Positions 1 through 7,599 of a stretch of 64,000 nt of DNA are shown here, one piece after another. Origin of the DNA: Limnochordales bacterium. Its GTDB lineage: Bacteria; Bacillota; Limnochordia; Limnochordales; DUMU01. Position 1 is the stretch's first letter. Each line of letters starts with the position of its first letter. The stretch lies in the NCBI GenBank assembly GCA_014896315.1, contig JADBKP010000006.1, positions 124,001-188,000 of the forward strand, written 5' to 3'. The notes beneath the pieces were generated by a model. It searched no databases. It had not been told where the DNA came from and saw only the letters and a list, made by a program, of their open reading frames with translations. Position numbers and translations under genes: made by a program.

Positions 1-39
1 GGGCCGGAGCGGAGCAGGGCAGGACGTGGAGGTACCATC

Positions 40-876
40 ATGCAGTGGAGTGCCATTGTTGGATTCGTACTGGGATCGGCCATGCTACTGGTATCGATGG
101 GCATCGGCCCCGAGTTGAAGGGCTTTTGGGACTGGCCGTCGTTGCTGCTGGTCATGGGCGGCGCCCTGGCCGGTACCTCGATCAACTATCCGTTTGCTGA
201 ATTACGCAAACTACCTCGTCTGATCTGGCTTGCTTTGCACAAGAGCGACGTTGATCCGGAAGCGATAGAGGAGCGTATCGTCAGGCTGGCAGAGAAAGCC
301 CGTCGGGATGGCCTGCTCAGTCTCGAGGATGAACTCGAGGATGAGCCCGACCCCTTCCTGCGTAAGGCAATCCAGCTCGTGGTCGATGGGGTCGAGCCGG
401 AGCAGGTGGCAGCCATCCTCGAGAATGACATCGCCCAGATTCAGTACCGGCATCAGACGAGCCGCGGGGTGCTCGAGACCATAGCCCGCCTGCTTCCCGC
501 CTTCGGCATGATCGGTACACTTGTCGGTCTGGTCCAGATGCTGTCCAAACTCTCTGATCCGAGCACCATCGGTCCAGCAATGGCGCTGGCACTGCTTACC
601 ACTTTTTATGGTGCAGTACTGGCCTACCTGATCTTCCTGCCGCTCGCCGGCAGCCTGCGTCTGCGCACCGAGCAGGAAGTTCGCTACCGGCAGGCAGTGG
701 TCGAAGGGATGCTGGCGCTGCAGGCAGGGGAGAACCCGATGCTGATCGCGGAGCGCCTGCGCGGATTCAGACCCTCGCAGCGAGCCACTGAAAAGGGTAC
801 TGACCAGGTACGAGAAGCCATGGCGAGAAGTCGAAGCAGGCACCGTCAGGAGGCGGCCGTCCAGGCCCGCAGCTGA
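40..876 (+). CDS. motA: Flagellar motor stator protein MotA
   Basis: Proton- or sodium-channel stator subunit that works with MotB in the cytoplasmic membrane to turn the flagellar rotor. The 278-residue product has the four hydrophobic segments of the MotA/TolQ/ExbB family, at about residues 4-24, 30-50, 148-170 and 180-205. The family signature LLPAFGMIGTLVGL lies near 150-163 and PSTIGPAMALALLTTFYG near 173-190; both hold the prolines near the channel. The cytoplasmic loop between TM2 and TM3 is charged, as expected for torque contact with FliG. A GGAGG sequence lies about seven bases before the ATG. motB follows after 14 bases, so the two are surely co-transcribed. The promoter must lie upstream of the window. 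Confidence 0.96.
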   Translation: MQWSAIVGFVLGSAMLLVSMGIGPELKGFWDWPSLLLVMGGALAGTSINYPFAELRKLPRLIWLALHKSDVDPEAIEERIVRLAEKARRDGLLSLEDELEDEPDPFLRKAIQLVVDGVEPEQVAAILENDIAQIQYRHQTSRGVLETIARLLPAFGMIGTLVGLVQMLSKLSDPSTIGPAMALALLTTFYGAVLAYLIFLPLAGSLRLRTEQEVRYRQAVVEGMLALQAGENPMLIAERLRGFRPSQRATEKGTDQVREAMARSRSRHRQEAAVQARS

Positions 877-890
877 GGAGGGGGGCAAGC

Positions 891-1658
891 GTGGCAAGAA
901 CCAATGCGAAGGACGAGAAAACAGGAGCCACGGGGAGCAGGCGGCGGGGCGTTACGCTGCTTTCGGCTCCGGCCCCGGACGAGCCATGGATGACCACTTA
1001 CTCAGACTTGATCACCCTCCTGCTCACCTTTTTCGTGGCGCTATACGCCTTCTCTCGTATCGACGTGGCCAGGTTCCGGCAGGTGGCCACCTCTCTTCGT
1101 AGCTCGCTGGGCGTCAACCTCGACCGGCTGGGCGGACTGCCCGATCTCACTGAATCTCCCTGGTTGTTGAAAGAGGCCAGGGAACGTGAGCAGCTGGAGC
1201 AGGTACTGCAGCGCTTGCGGCAAACCCTGCCCCAGGAGGGGAGCGGTATCTCGCTCGTAGAAGAAGAGCGGGGCCTCGTAGTCCGCTTTGCAGATCAAGT
1301 GCTTTTCGATACCGGTAAAGCGGATATCCGCCCCGAGGCAGAACCCGTGCTCCGGCGACTGGCGGAGATTTTGCGTCCGCTGGAAAACCCGTTGCGGGTG
1401 GAAGGGCATACGGACAGTCTGCCCATCAACACCCTGCAATTCCCCTCCAACTGGGAGTTGTCCACCGCACGGGCCTCTCGCGTGGTTCGCTTCTTCATTG
1501 AACAGGGCATACCGTCCGAGCGTCTCTCGGCGGCCGGATATGCCGATCAGCGTCCGGTCGCATCCAACAGTACTGCGGCCGGCAGGGCTAAGAACCGCCG
1601 CGTGGATGTGGTGGTCCTCAGCCTGTCCGAACTCAGCAAGGAACCGCCGCTTCCCTGA
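891..1658 (+). CDS. motB: Flagellar motor stator protein MotB
   Basis: Stator partner of MotA that anchors the motor to peptidoglycan. The 255-residue protein has a short basic N-terminus, one membrane helix (about residues 37-57) with the channel aspartate D39 in TYSDLITLLLTFF, a plug/linker, and a C-terminal OmpA-like domain (about 130-250). That domain carries the peptidoglycan-binding segments VEGHTDSLPIN and NRRVDVVVL. The start is GTG, with a strong GAGGAGGGGG about five bases upstream that overlaps the motA stop. fliM follows 20 bases later. The fliL gene often found between motB and fliM is absent here. Confidence 0.95.
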   Translation: MARTNAKDEKTGATGSRRRGVTLLSAPAPDEPWMTTYSDLITLLLTFFVALYAFSRIDVARFRQVATSLRSSLGVNLDRLGGLPDLTESPWLLKEAREREQLEQVLQRLRQTLPQEGSGISLVEEERGLVVRFADQVLFDTGKADIRPEAEPVLRRLAEILRPLENPLRVEGHTDSLPINTLQFPSNWELSTARASRVVRFFIEQGIPSERLSAAGYADQRPVASNSTAAGRAKNRRVDVVVLSLSELSKEPPLP

Positions 1659-1678
1659 GACCGGAAAGGAGAAGGCCT

Positions 1679-2662
1679 ATGGCAGTGGCACGGGAGCCTG
1701 CGGAGCTACCAATAGCGTGGCGAAGATACCATCACCTCTTAGCCAGGAGACTGGCGACAATCATCAGCGAGCAGGCGGGACTTCTCTGCCGGGTGGAGGC
1801 GACAGAGCAAGGAGTTTATGGCGGGTGGCAATTGATGGGGATGTTTCCACCACTTGCTCTGGCGGCGCGGTGGTGGGTAAGTTTGCGAGTTCCTTCGAGC
1901 AGACGCCGTCTGCCGGCGCTCTTCTGCTTCCAGTCAGAGCTTGCTCAGGTTCTGGTGGACCGGCTGCTTGGCGGACGCGGCCGCTGGCCGGAAGGAGCAC
2001 GGCTTCTGACGGCGCTGGAAGCCAAAGTTATGCGGCCACTGATTCTTCGCCTGTGGGAGGCGACCGGCGAGCTATGGCCGGGCGCAACAGGAGTCGAGTT
2101 CGAATCGGTTCCGGAGCATCCAGGATCTCTCTCTAACCTTTCGCTGCCAGGTGAGCTCCGCTCGGTCCGAGAGCTCCTTGCAGGGCATGACGCAACCTGG
2201 ATTTGGTGGGTAGCCCGGTTTACCGTTCAGCTGCCGGCCGGGCAGGGGATGGCCTCCTTCTGCCTGCCGCTTGAGCTCCTGGAGCGGCAGACTGAGATCG
2301 GCCTGGACGAGGCGAGGCGCAAGGATGATCAGGTTGAGCACCGGGAGAGCCGGGAGGTAGCAGAGTCGGCCGCAGCGCCGCACGAAGTGAGCGCCGGCCA
2401 AGATCGGGGGAGCGAGGAGCGGGGGGCGGATCAACCCGCGCAGGTAACCGTCGTTTTGGGGCGGGTTAGCTTGCGCGCCCACGACCTGCTCAACCTCGAA
2501 TGCGGAGACATCATCAAGCTGGAACAGCCGGTTGAGGGAGAAGTGACTGTTTACGTGAATGGAAGACCCGCGTGGCTCGCTCAGCCGGGAACATTCCGTG
2601 GGCGGTTGGCTGTGCGGTTGCTCCGGAAGCACGCGGCCCAAGAAGAGGTGGTATCCGCATGA
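1679..2662 (+). CDS. fliM: Flagellar motor switch protein FliM, without N-terminal CheY-binding peptide
   Basis: C-ring switch protein that links FliG to FliN/FliY. The 327-residue product has a FliM/CheC-type middle domain with the FliG-contact motif GGRG at residues 98-101 and a C-terminal SpoA (FliMN_C) domain at about 245-315 (VVLGRVSLRAHDLL to FRGRLAVRL). A charged, low-complexity linker (about 215-245) joins them. The usual FliM N-terminal CheY-P-binding peptide (EIDALL type) is missing: the protein begins almost directly with the first helix of the middle domain. The neighbouring FliY-type gene does carry such a peptide. The ATG is preceded by GGAAAGGAGAAGG. The stop overlaps the next start (ATGA). 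It is divergent, but the SpoA domain and context make the call firm. Confidence 0.85.
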   Translation: MAVAREPAELPIAWRRYHHLLARRLATIISEQAGLLCRVEATEQGVYGGWQLMGMFPPLALAARWWVSLRVPSSRRRLPALFCFQSELAQVLVDRLLGGRGRWPEGARLLTALEAKVMRPLILRLWEATGELWPGATGVEFESVPEHPGSLSNLSLPGELRSVRELLAGHDATWIWWVARFTVQLPAGQGMASFCLPLELLERQTEIGLDEARRKDDQVEHRESREVAESAAAPHEVSAGQDRGSEERGADQPAQVTVVLGRVSLRAHDLLNLECGDIIKLEQPVEGEVTVYVNGRPAWLAQPGTFRGRLAVRLLRKHAAQEEVVSA

Positions 2663-3969
2663 GTCATCCCTTGTTGTCGCGAGCTGAGATCGAAGCTTTG
2701 CTGGGCCAGACAAAGCAGAGCCTGCCAGAATCCTCCTCTCAGCTCGGCCTGCAGGAGGCGGGCACTGGGGTGGCGGCCTGGCATGAACTAGTTACCCTCA
2801 TCTGGCAGTCGGTGGCCAATGCTCTCTCTTCGCCGGCCCGTCCGGTCAAGGCGCGGATCATACGAGAGGCCTTGATAAATCAGCCTTTGCCGGCGCTGCG
2901 CCAAAACGGCGAAGGGGCCGAGAAATTGATCTTCGTCCAGCTGGCTGCCAGCCCGGACTGGCTTGGCTCTTTCCTGGTCCTTTCGGACGGTGCTTCCGGA
3001 CGCCTGGAGGAGATGGCGGGCGGGGAATGGCCACCTGCGGTCGGCACGCTTCCCGGGTTGCCGGATGCGGCTGCCTATCCAGCGGCATTTGCGGAGCTGG
3101 TCGCCGCCGAGATGAAGATGGTCCTGCGGGACGTAATCGAAGCGACGGTGACGGTGCTCCCTCGCGGCGTGACCGCACTGCCGGAGCCGGCCCGGGAGAG
3201 CAGTGACGCTCCTACCTGGTTGGGCGTCGAGATCGAACTGGGCTGGGGTAAGCAGAGCGTTCACCTTCTCCACCTCTTTGCTCCGAGCCTGCCTGCGCTG
3301 CTCTACCGCGCACTCACGGGGCCGGCTTCACAGCAAGGAACGGAAGCCGGTGCCGGCCCGCATGGCGAAGGGGCCAACCCGGACTCCGGCCGGAGCGAGG
3401 GGGATCCTTCTTCGTTAGGAACCTCCGAAGCGCTGAGAAAGGCAGGGGCTGCATCCTTTTCGGGAGTGTCCGGCCGAGAGGAGGCGGCCGCAACCCTGTT
3501 TGACCGTGGGGTTCTTCACACCCGTTCGCACCTGCACTCAGAGGAGAGATCCGGAACTGCAAGCAGAGCAACGAGCCGCAAGGGGGCGGGCTCCGCCGAG
3601 GTGCGCGACACATCCGATCCCACCAGCGCACCCGTTCTCATACGTCCAGTCACTTTTGCTCCGCTCGAAGGAGCGGCAACAAGCAATGACGAGGTCGATA
3701 ACCTGGAGTTGTTGATGGACGTTCCCCTTGATATCACCGTGGAGCTCGGCCGGACAAGCCTTTCAATGCGTGAGGTGCTGGCGCTGGGCAAAGGATCGAT
3801 CCTCGAACTCGATCACATGGCGGGGGAGCCGGTAGACATCCTGGTCAACGGCCGGTTGATCGCCAAAGGAGAGGTCGTGGTTGTGGACGACACCTTTGGC
3901 GTCAAGATCACTGCCATCGTAAGCCCAGGCGAAAGGGTGCGGGAAGGGGGTGCCGGCCAGGGTGCTTGA
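2659..3969 (+). CDS. fliY: Flagellar motor switch protein FliY/FliN type
   Basis: C-ring component. The ATG at 2659 was chosen over an upstream GTG at 2572 because it overlaps the fliM stop (ATGA), follows AAGAAGAGGTGG, and gives the canonical N-terminus MSHPLLSRAEIEALLGQ, which matches the CheY-binding peptide of FliM/FliY. The product is 436 residues: peptide, CheC-like middle region (about 20-220), a long charged and Gly/Ala-rich linker (about 225-340), and a C-terminal FliN SpoA domain (about 350-425; VPLDITVELGRTSLSMRE). The CheC/FliY phosphatase signature (D/S-x3-E-x2-N) is not recognisable in either helix, so CheY-P phosphatase activity is doubtful. It is the likely site of CheY input, since the adjacent FliM lacks its peptide. 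Confidence 0.86.
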   Translation: MSHPLLSRAEIEALLGQTKQSLPESSSQLGLQEAGTGVAAWHELVTLIWQSVANALSSPARPVKARIIREALINQPLPALRQNGEGAEKLIFVQLAASPDWLGSFLVLSDGASGRLEEMAGGEWPPAVGTLPGLPDAAAYPAAFAELVAAEMKMVLRDVIEATVTVLPRGVTALPEPARESSDAPTWLGVEIELGWGKQSVHLLHLFAPSLPALLYRALTGPASQQGTEAGAGPHGEGANPDSGRSEGDPSSLGTSEALRKAGAASFSGVSGREEAAATLFDRGVLHTRSHLHSEERSGTASRATSRKGAGSAEVRDTSDPTSAPVLIRPVTFAPLEGAATSNDEVDNLELLMDVPLDITVELGRTSLSMREVLALGKGSILELDHMAGEPVDILVNGRLIAKGEVVVVDDTFGVKITAIVSPGERVREGGAGQGA

Positions 3970-4309
3970 GACGTTCTTGCGCTGGTTTCTGGCCTTGCTG
4001 CTGGTCGCCCCCCTCGCTTACTGGGGCTCCCGCCTGTACTTCAAGGTCCAGCATCCGTGGGCGGTTCTGAGAGGCGCACGGGAGAGTGGCGGGTCACGAA
4101 AGCGGCTTGAGGTGCTGGAAGTCCTCCCACTGGGTCCCGGGAAGATGCTCTGGCTGGTCCGGGCGGATCAGCGGCTGCTCGTGATCGGTTCAGGGGAGAA
4201 GGATGTACGGCTGATCGCCACGCTTCCGCCACACAGGCACGCCGACCAATCGGAGAAAAACGGGAAGGCAGAGAGGGGTGATGGGTGGGCCAGGCATCTG
4301 CCAGGCTGA
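3950..4309 (+). CDS. fliO: Flagellar biosynthesis protein FliO
   Basis: Small membrane protein that helps assemble the FliP-FliQ-FliR export gate. The product has one N-terminal membrane helix (FLRWFLALLLVAPLAYWG) followed by a cytoplasmic beta-rich FliO domain with the motif RLEVLEVLPLGPGKMLWLV, typical of FliO/FliZ. It overlaps the end of fliY by 20 bases. Two in-frame GTG starts are possible, at 3950 and 3962. Each has a purine-rich Shine-Dalgarno candidate 11-12 bases upstream, so the start is not settled. The charged tail after the domain is short. FliO is poorly conserved, but its position directly before fliP supports the call. Confidence 0.82.
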   Translation: MPARVLETFLRWFLALLLVAPLAYWGSRLYFKVQHPWAVLRGARESGGSRKRLEVLEVLPLGPGKMLWLVRADQRLLVIGSGEKDVRLIATLPPHRHADQSEKNGKAERGDGWARHLPG

Positions 4310-4359
4310 GTCTGTTCCCGTGCTGGATGCTGCCTCTGTCGCCGGAGCCGTCGCAGTCT

Positions 4360-4376
4360 CGGGTGACTGTCACCCG
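4360..4376. repeat. Short perfect inverted repeat between fliO and fliP
   Basis: CGGGTGAC and GTCACCCG face each other around one base in the 170-base gap between fliO and fliP. As RNA it would form a six-base-pair stem with a five-base loop. No T-run follows, so it is not an intrinsic terminator. It could be an RNA processing site or a protein-binding palindrome. Nothing else was recognised in this gap. Confidence 0.35.
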
Positions 4377-4482
4377 GGTCTCAGGCATCCTGGCGGGGAG
4401 AGGAGGTGGGTGACAGGCGCCCGTAACGTTTTGCGGCACGCGGACTTAGATCTCGTGTACCGGCCCACCCGGAGGGATGTTT

Positions 4483-5274
4483 GTGAACATCGTGCTCGCT
4501 GCCCAACTTGCTATACCGCGACTTGAAATCGGACTGCAGGAAGCCAGCAGCCCGTCGGAAACGGCGCTGACGCTACAGGTGCTCGCACTCCTTACGGTCC
4601 TGGCGCTCGCGCCGTCAATCCTTATCATGCTCACTTCGTTCACCCGGATAGTAGTCGTGCTCTCCTTTGTGCGGAGCGCACTTGCTACCAATCAGATCCC
4701 TCCCAACCAAGTTATCGTCGGCCTGGCACTTTTCTTGACTTTCTTCACCATGGCGCCCACGTGGAATCAGGTTTACCAGCAGGCGATCAGCCCCTTCCTG
4801 GATGGGAGAATTAGCCAGGAAGAGGCGCTGCGGGCGGCCGAAGAACCCCTGCGTGACTTCATGCTGCGCTCCACCCGCAAGTCCGACCTGGCTCTCTTCT
4901 TGAAGTATGTCGATGCAACTGAGGACACAGCCGGAGCTGCGGCTACCGACCCGGACGACCAGGCGGCCCCCTCCGCCACCGGGCAAAACCTCTCCACCCC
5001 GGACTCCAATTCCGGGAGATGGACTGATAATGTCCCTTTCAGAGCCCTTGTTCCGGCCTTTATCATCAGTGAACTGAAAACCGCCTTTCAGCTCGGGTTT
5101 GTCATTTACATTCCGTTTCTCGTGATCGATATGGTAGTAGCTTCCAGTTTGATGTCCATGGGTATGATCATGTTGCCACCGGTGATGATTTCCCTGCCTT
5201 TTAAGATCTTGCTTTTTGTCCTGGCGGACGGCTGGCATCTGATCACGAGCTCCCTGTTGGAGAGTTACCAGTAG
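4483..5274 (+). CDS. fliP: Flagellar type III export gate protein FliP
   Basis: Core channel subunit of the flagellar export gate. The GTG at 4483 is preferred to the ATG at 4477 because GGAGGG at 4471-4476 touches the ATG but stands six bases from the GTG. The 263-residue product has an N-terminal hydrophobic stretch, then LALAPSILIMLTSFTRIVVV and later FVIYIPFLVIDMVVASSLMS, the classic FliP/SctR signatures. The loop between the second and third helices is longer than usual, with an Ala/Asp/Thr-rich insert around residues 145-180 (PDDQAAPSATGQ). fliQ follows after 60 bases. Confidence 0.96.
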   Translation: MNIVLAAQLAIPRLEIGLQEASSPSETALTLQVLALLTVLALAPSILIMLTSFTRIVVVLSFVRSALATNQIPPNQVIVGLALFLTFFTMAPTWNQVYQQAISPFLDGRISQEEALRAAEEPLRDFMLRSTRKSDLALFLKYVDATEDTAGAAATDPDDQAAPSATGQNLSTPDSNSGRWTDNVPFRALVPAFIISELKTAFQLGFVIYIPFLVIDMVVASSLMSMGMIMLPPVMISLPFKILLFVLADGWHLITSSLLESYQ

Positions 5275-5334
5275 TTATGAAGCGGGAAAGCACCGGTTGG
5301 CTTGAGGCTGGTAAGCAGGGAGGCGAAATGGTCA

Positions 5335-5622
5335 ATGAGTGATGCCACGGTGATCAGTCTGATGGGACAAGCCCTCCGAGCTGCCACGCTGGTAGCAGCA
5401 CCGTTGATCCTGATCGGGCTGCTGGTCGGGTTGGTAGTCAGCCTCTTGCAGGCAGTCACCCAGATTCAAGAACAGTCTTTGACCTTTGTTCCCAAGCTGG
5501 CGGCGATGATTCTCGTCCTGCTGCTGCTTGGTCCCTGGATGCTGCAGGTCTTGGTCGACCTGTCAGTCAGGCTTTGGGGTGATCTCCCTTCGTACATTGG
5601 CTACATGCTGGTGGGGGTGTGA
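5335..5622 (+). CDS. fliQ: Flagellar export gate protein FliQ
   Basis: Small export-gate subunit of 95 residues with two membrane hairpin helices. The motif LVSLLQAVTQIQEQSLTFVP between them is the FliQ/SctS signature. The ATG at 5335 was chosen because GCAGGGAGGCG lies about ten bases upstream and the length then matches the usual 87-90 residue family; an upstream TTG at 5302 would add an unlikely basic extension. The stop is three bases before the fliR-flhB start, so expression is probably coupled. Confidence 0.95.
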   Translation: MSDATVISLMGQALRAATLVAAPLILIGLLVGLVVSLLQAVTQIQEQSLTFVPKLAAMILVLLLLGPWMLQVLVDLSVRLWGDLPSYIGYMLVGV

Positions 5623-5625
5623 GGG

Positions 5626-7584
5626 TTGACGTTGCCCTGGCCGGACCTGCATGAGCTCACTCTCTTTCTTGCGGTCAGCCTGCGGCTGGGAGCGCTCCTG
5701 TCCGTAGTGCCGTTCTTTCGCGGTCCGGGGCTGTCTCCCATATGGCGCGGGGCGCTCACCCTCGCCCTCGCCCTCGCCCTCGCTCCGGCCGCCCGCGCCG
5801 GTCTGGCCGCGCGGGGATGGACGCTCCCTGCGCCTTTGCCCGAGTTCTGGCCGCGGCTTGTGGTGATCGCCATAAGCGAGCTCGCCACCGGTCTGGTGCT
5901 GGGTTTCCTCGTGCTGATTGCCTTCAGCGCGGTCGAGATGGCAGGGATCTTGCTCGACTTGCCTATGGGCTTCAACCTGGATGTCCTCTTCGATCCGGCA
6001 AGTGGTGCGACCGCTTCACTCCTCGGACGATTCTTCCACCTTCTGGCTCTCGTGCTCTTCTCGCTGGCAGGAGGAGTGGAGGCACTGGTCAACCTTGTGG
6101 GTGCGACACTGACCTCTCTCCCTCCGGGTTTTGCTCTTGACCTGGCGGGAGCTGCGGTCCCCGTTTGGGAGTATTATGCCAGCTTCTTTGCGGTTGGCTT
6201 CCGCCTGGCATTGCCGCTCCTGGCCGCCCTGCTGCTTACCGATGTAGCCCTGGGCTTGCTGGCGCGAGCCGTGCCACCACTCAACCTTTTCAGTGTAGGA
6301 TTCTCCATCAAGCAGCTGGGGGGCTTCATACTCTTGCTGGTCCTGTTCCCGTTTCTGGCCAAAGCGGTCGGTGTGATCTTTGAACCCGGCGGTCCGCTCT
6401 GGCGGGGTATTGATCAGCTCTGGCAGCGCATTGTTGGCCAGGGTGGCAGCGCTCCAGCCGCACAGCTTGTTCCGCTTCCCTTCATCTTCAACCTGCAACT
6501 CTTTGCTGGCGACGACAAGACCGAGGCGCCCACCCCGCGTCGGCGGGAGGAAAGCCGCCGCCAGGGGCAGGTGGCACACACGCCGGAGATCGGCGTTGGC
6601 CTCAGCCTGCTGGCAGTAGCTTTCTCCCTGCGCCTTCTCGCCCCGATAGTGGCAGCCGCGGGTCTTCGCCTGGGCGGCGAGGACTGGCAACTGGCCATGG
6701 CAAGGGTGGGGGCAACCGGAGCGCTGAGTCCGAACTCGGCGACGCAGCTCTTCGGCCCGTTCCTGCGGGACGGCCTGCTTCTACTCCTTCCTGTTTTGTT
6801 GCCGGCCGTGCTGGCAGTGGTCGGCGCGCAGGCCGCCCAGACCGGTTTGCTGATCACTCCCGGACTGGCCGCACCCCGCCTAGACCGGCTGAATCCTCTG
6901 GCCGGCCTGGCACGGATTTTCTCCTGGCAGGGAGCGGCCAATCTTCTCAAATCGCTGCTCAAAGCCCTGGTAATCGGTTACGCGGCCTACTCGGTCTTGC
7001 GGGCCAACTATGCTGATCTGCCCCGTCTTGCGGAGTTGCCGGCCGCAAGCGGTGCGGGCCTGGCCGCTTCCTGGTTGCAGGACCTCTTTTGTAAGGTAGG
7101 ATTTGCCACTTGTCTCGTGGGTCTGGCCGACTATGCATTCCAGCGGGTTCAACTCGAAAGACAACTCCGAATGAGCCGGCAGGAAGTACGGGATGAGCTG
7201 AAGCAGACCGAAGGCGATCCGCAGGTCAAGGCGAGGCTCCGCCAGCGGCAGCGCCAGCTTGCCCGCAACCGCCAGATGCAGGAGGTGCGCCGCGCCGACG
7301 TGCTGGTGGTGAACCCGGTACACCTGGCTGTGGCTCTGAAATACGAGGCCAGGACGATGCGGGCTCCGCGGGTGGTGGCCAAGGGGGCAGGCGTTCTGGC
7401 CCGCCGGCTCCGGGAGATTGCCGTGGAAGCCGGGGTGCCTGTCGTGGAGAATCCGCCGCTCGCCCGCAGCCTCTACCGGAGCGTCAAAGTCGGGCGGGAG
7501 ATTCCCGTCGAACTGTATCAGACCGTGGCGGAGGTGCTGGCGTATGTGTATCGTCATCATCCCGAACGGCGGCCCGTCCAGTAG
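5626..7584 (+). CDS. fliR-flhB: Fused flagellar export proteins FliR-FlhB
   Basis: A single 652-residue polypeptide. Residues 1 to about 265 are FliR, the helical core of the export gate. After a short linker (about 275-295), NLQLFAGDDKTEAPTPRRRE marks the normal FlhB N-terminus. FlhB supplies four membrane helices and a cytoplasmic domain that switches substrate specificity by self-cleavage. The cleavage motif, normally NPTH, is NPVH at residues 563-566 (bases 7312-7323), so the threonine is replaced by valine. Such fusions are known in some Clostridium species. The start is TTG with a GTGGGGGTGTGAGGG region upstream. No frameshift or internal stop is seen between the halves, so the fusion is real at sequence level. 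Confidence 0.94.
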   Translation: MTLPWPDLHELTLFLAVSLRLGALLSVVPFFRGPGLSPIWRGALTLALALALAPAARAGLAARGWTLPAPLPEFWPRLVVIAISELATGLVLGFLVLIAFSAVEMAGILLDLPMGFNLDVLFDPASGATASLLGRFFHLLALVLFSLAGGVEALVNLVGATLTSLPPGFALDLAGAAVPVWEYYASFFAVGFRLALPLLAALLLTDVALGLLARAVPPLNLFSVGFSIKQLGGFILLLVLFPFLAKAVGVIFEPGGPLWRGIDQLWQRIVGQGGSAPAAQLVPLPFIFNLQLFAGDDKTEAPTPRRREESRRQGQVAHTPEIGVGLSLLAVAFSLRLLAPIVAAAGLRLGGEDWQLAMARVGATGALSPNSATQLFGPFLRDGLLLLLPVLLPAVLAVVGAQAAQTGLLITPGLAAPRLDRLNPLAGLARIFSWQGAANLLKSLLKALVIGYAAYSVLRANYADLPRLAELPAASGAGLAASWLQDLFCKVGFATCLVGLADYAFQRVQLERQLRMSRQEVRDELKQTEGDPQVKARLRQRQRQLARNRQMQEVRRADVLVVNPVHLAVALKYEARTMRAPRVVAKGAGVLARRLREIAVEAGVPVVENPPLARSLYRSVKVGREIPVELYQTVAEVLAYVYRHHPERRPVQ

Positions 7585-7599
7585 CAAGGAGGTTTGCTG

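Noticed and set aside
1288-2136. A 282-codon plus-strand frame across the motB-fliM junction
   Set aside because: Out of frame with MotB's OmpA domain and FliM's middle domain, both of which are conserved.
4278-4526. An 82-codon frame in the fliO-fliP gap
   Set aside because: Cys/His/Arg-rich random composition, no start signal, and it runs into fliP. A frameshifted fliO was considered, but the FliO domain is already complete.
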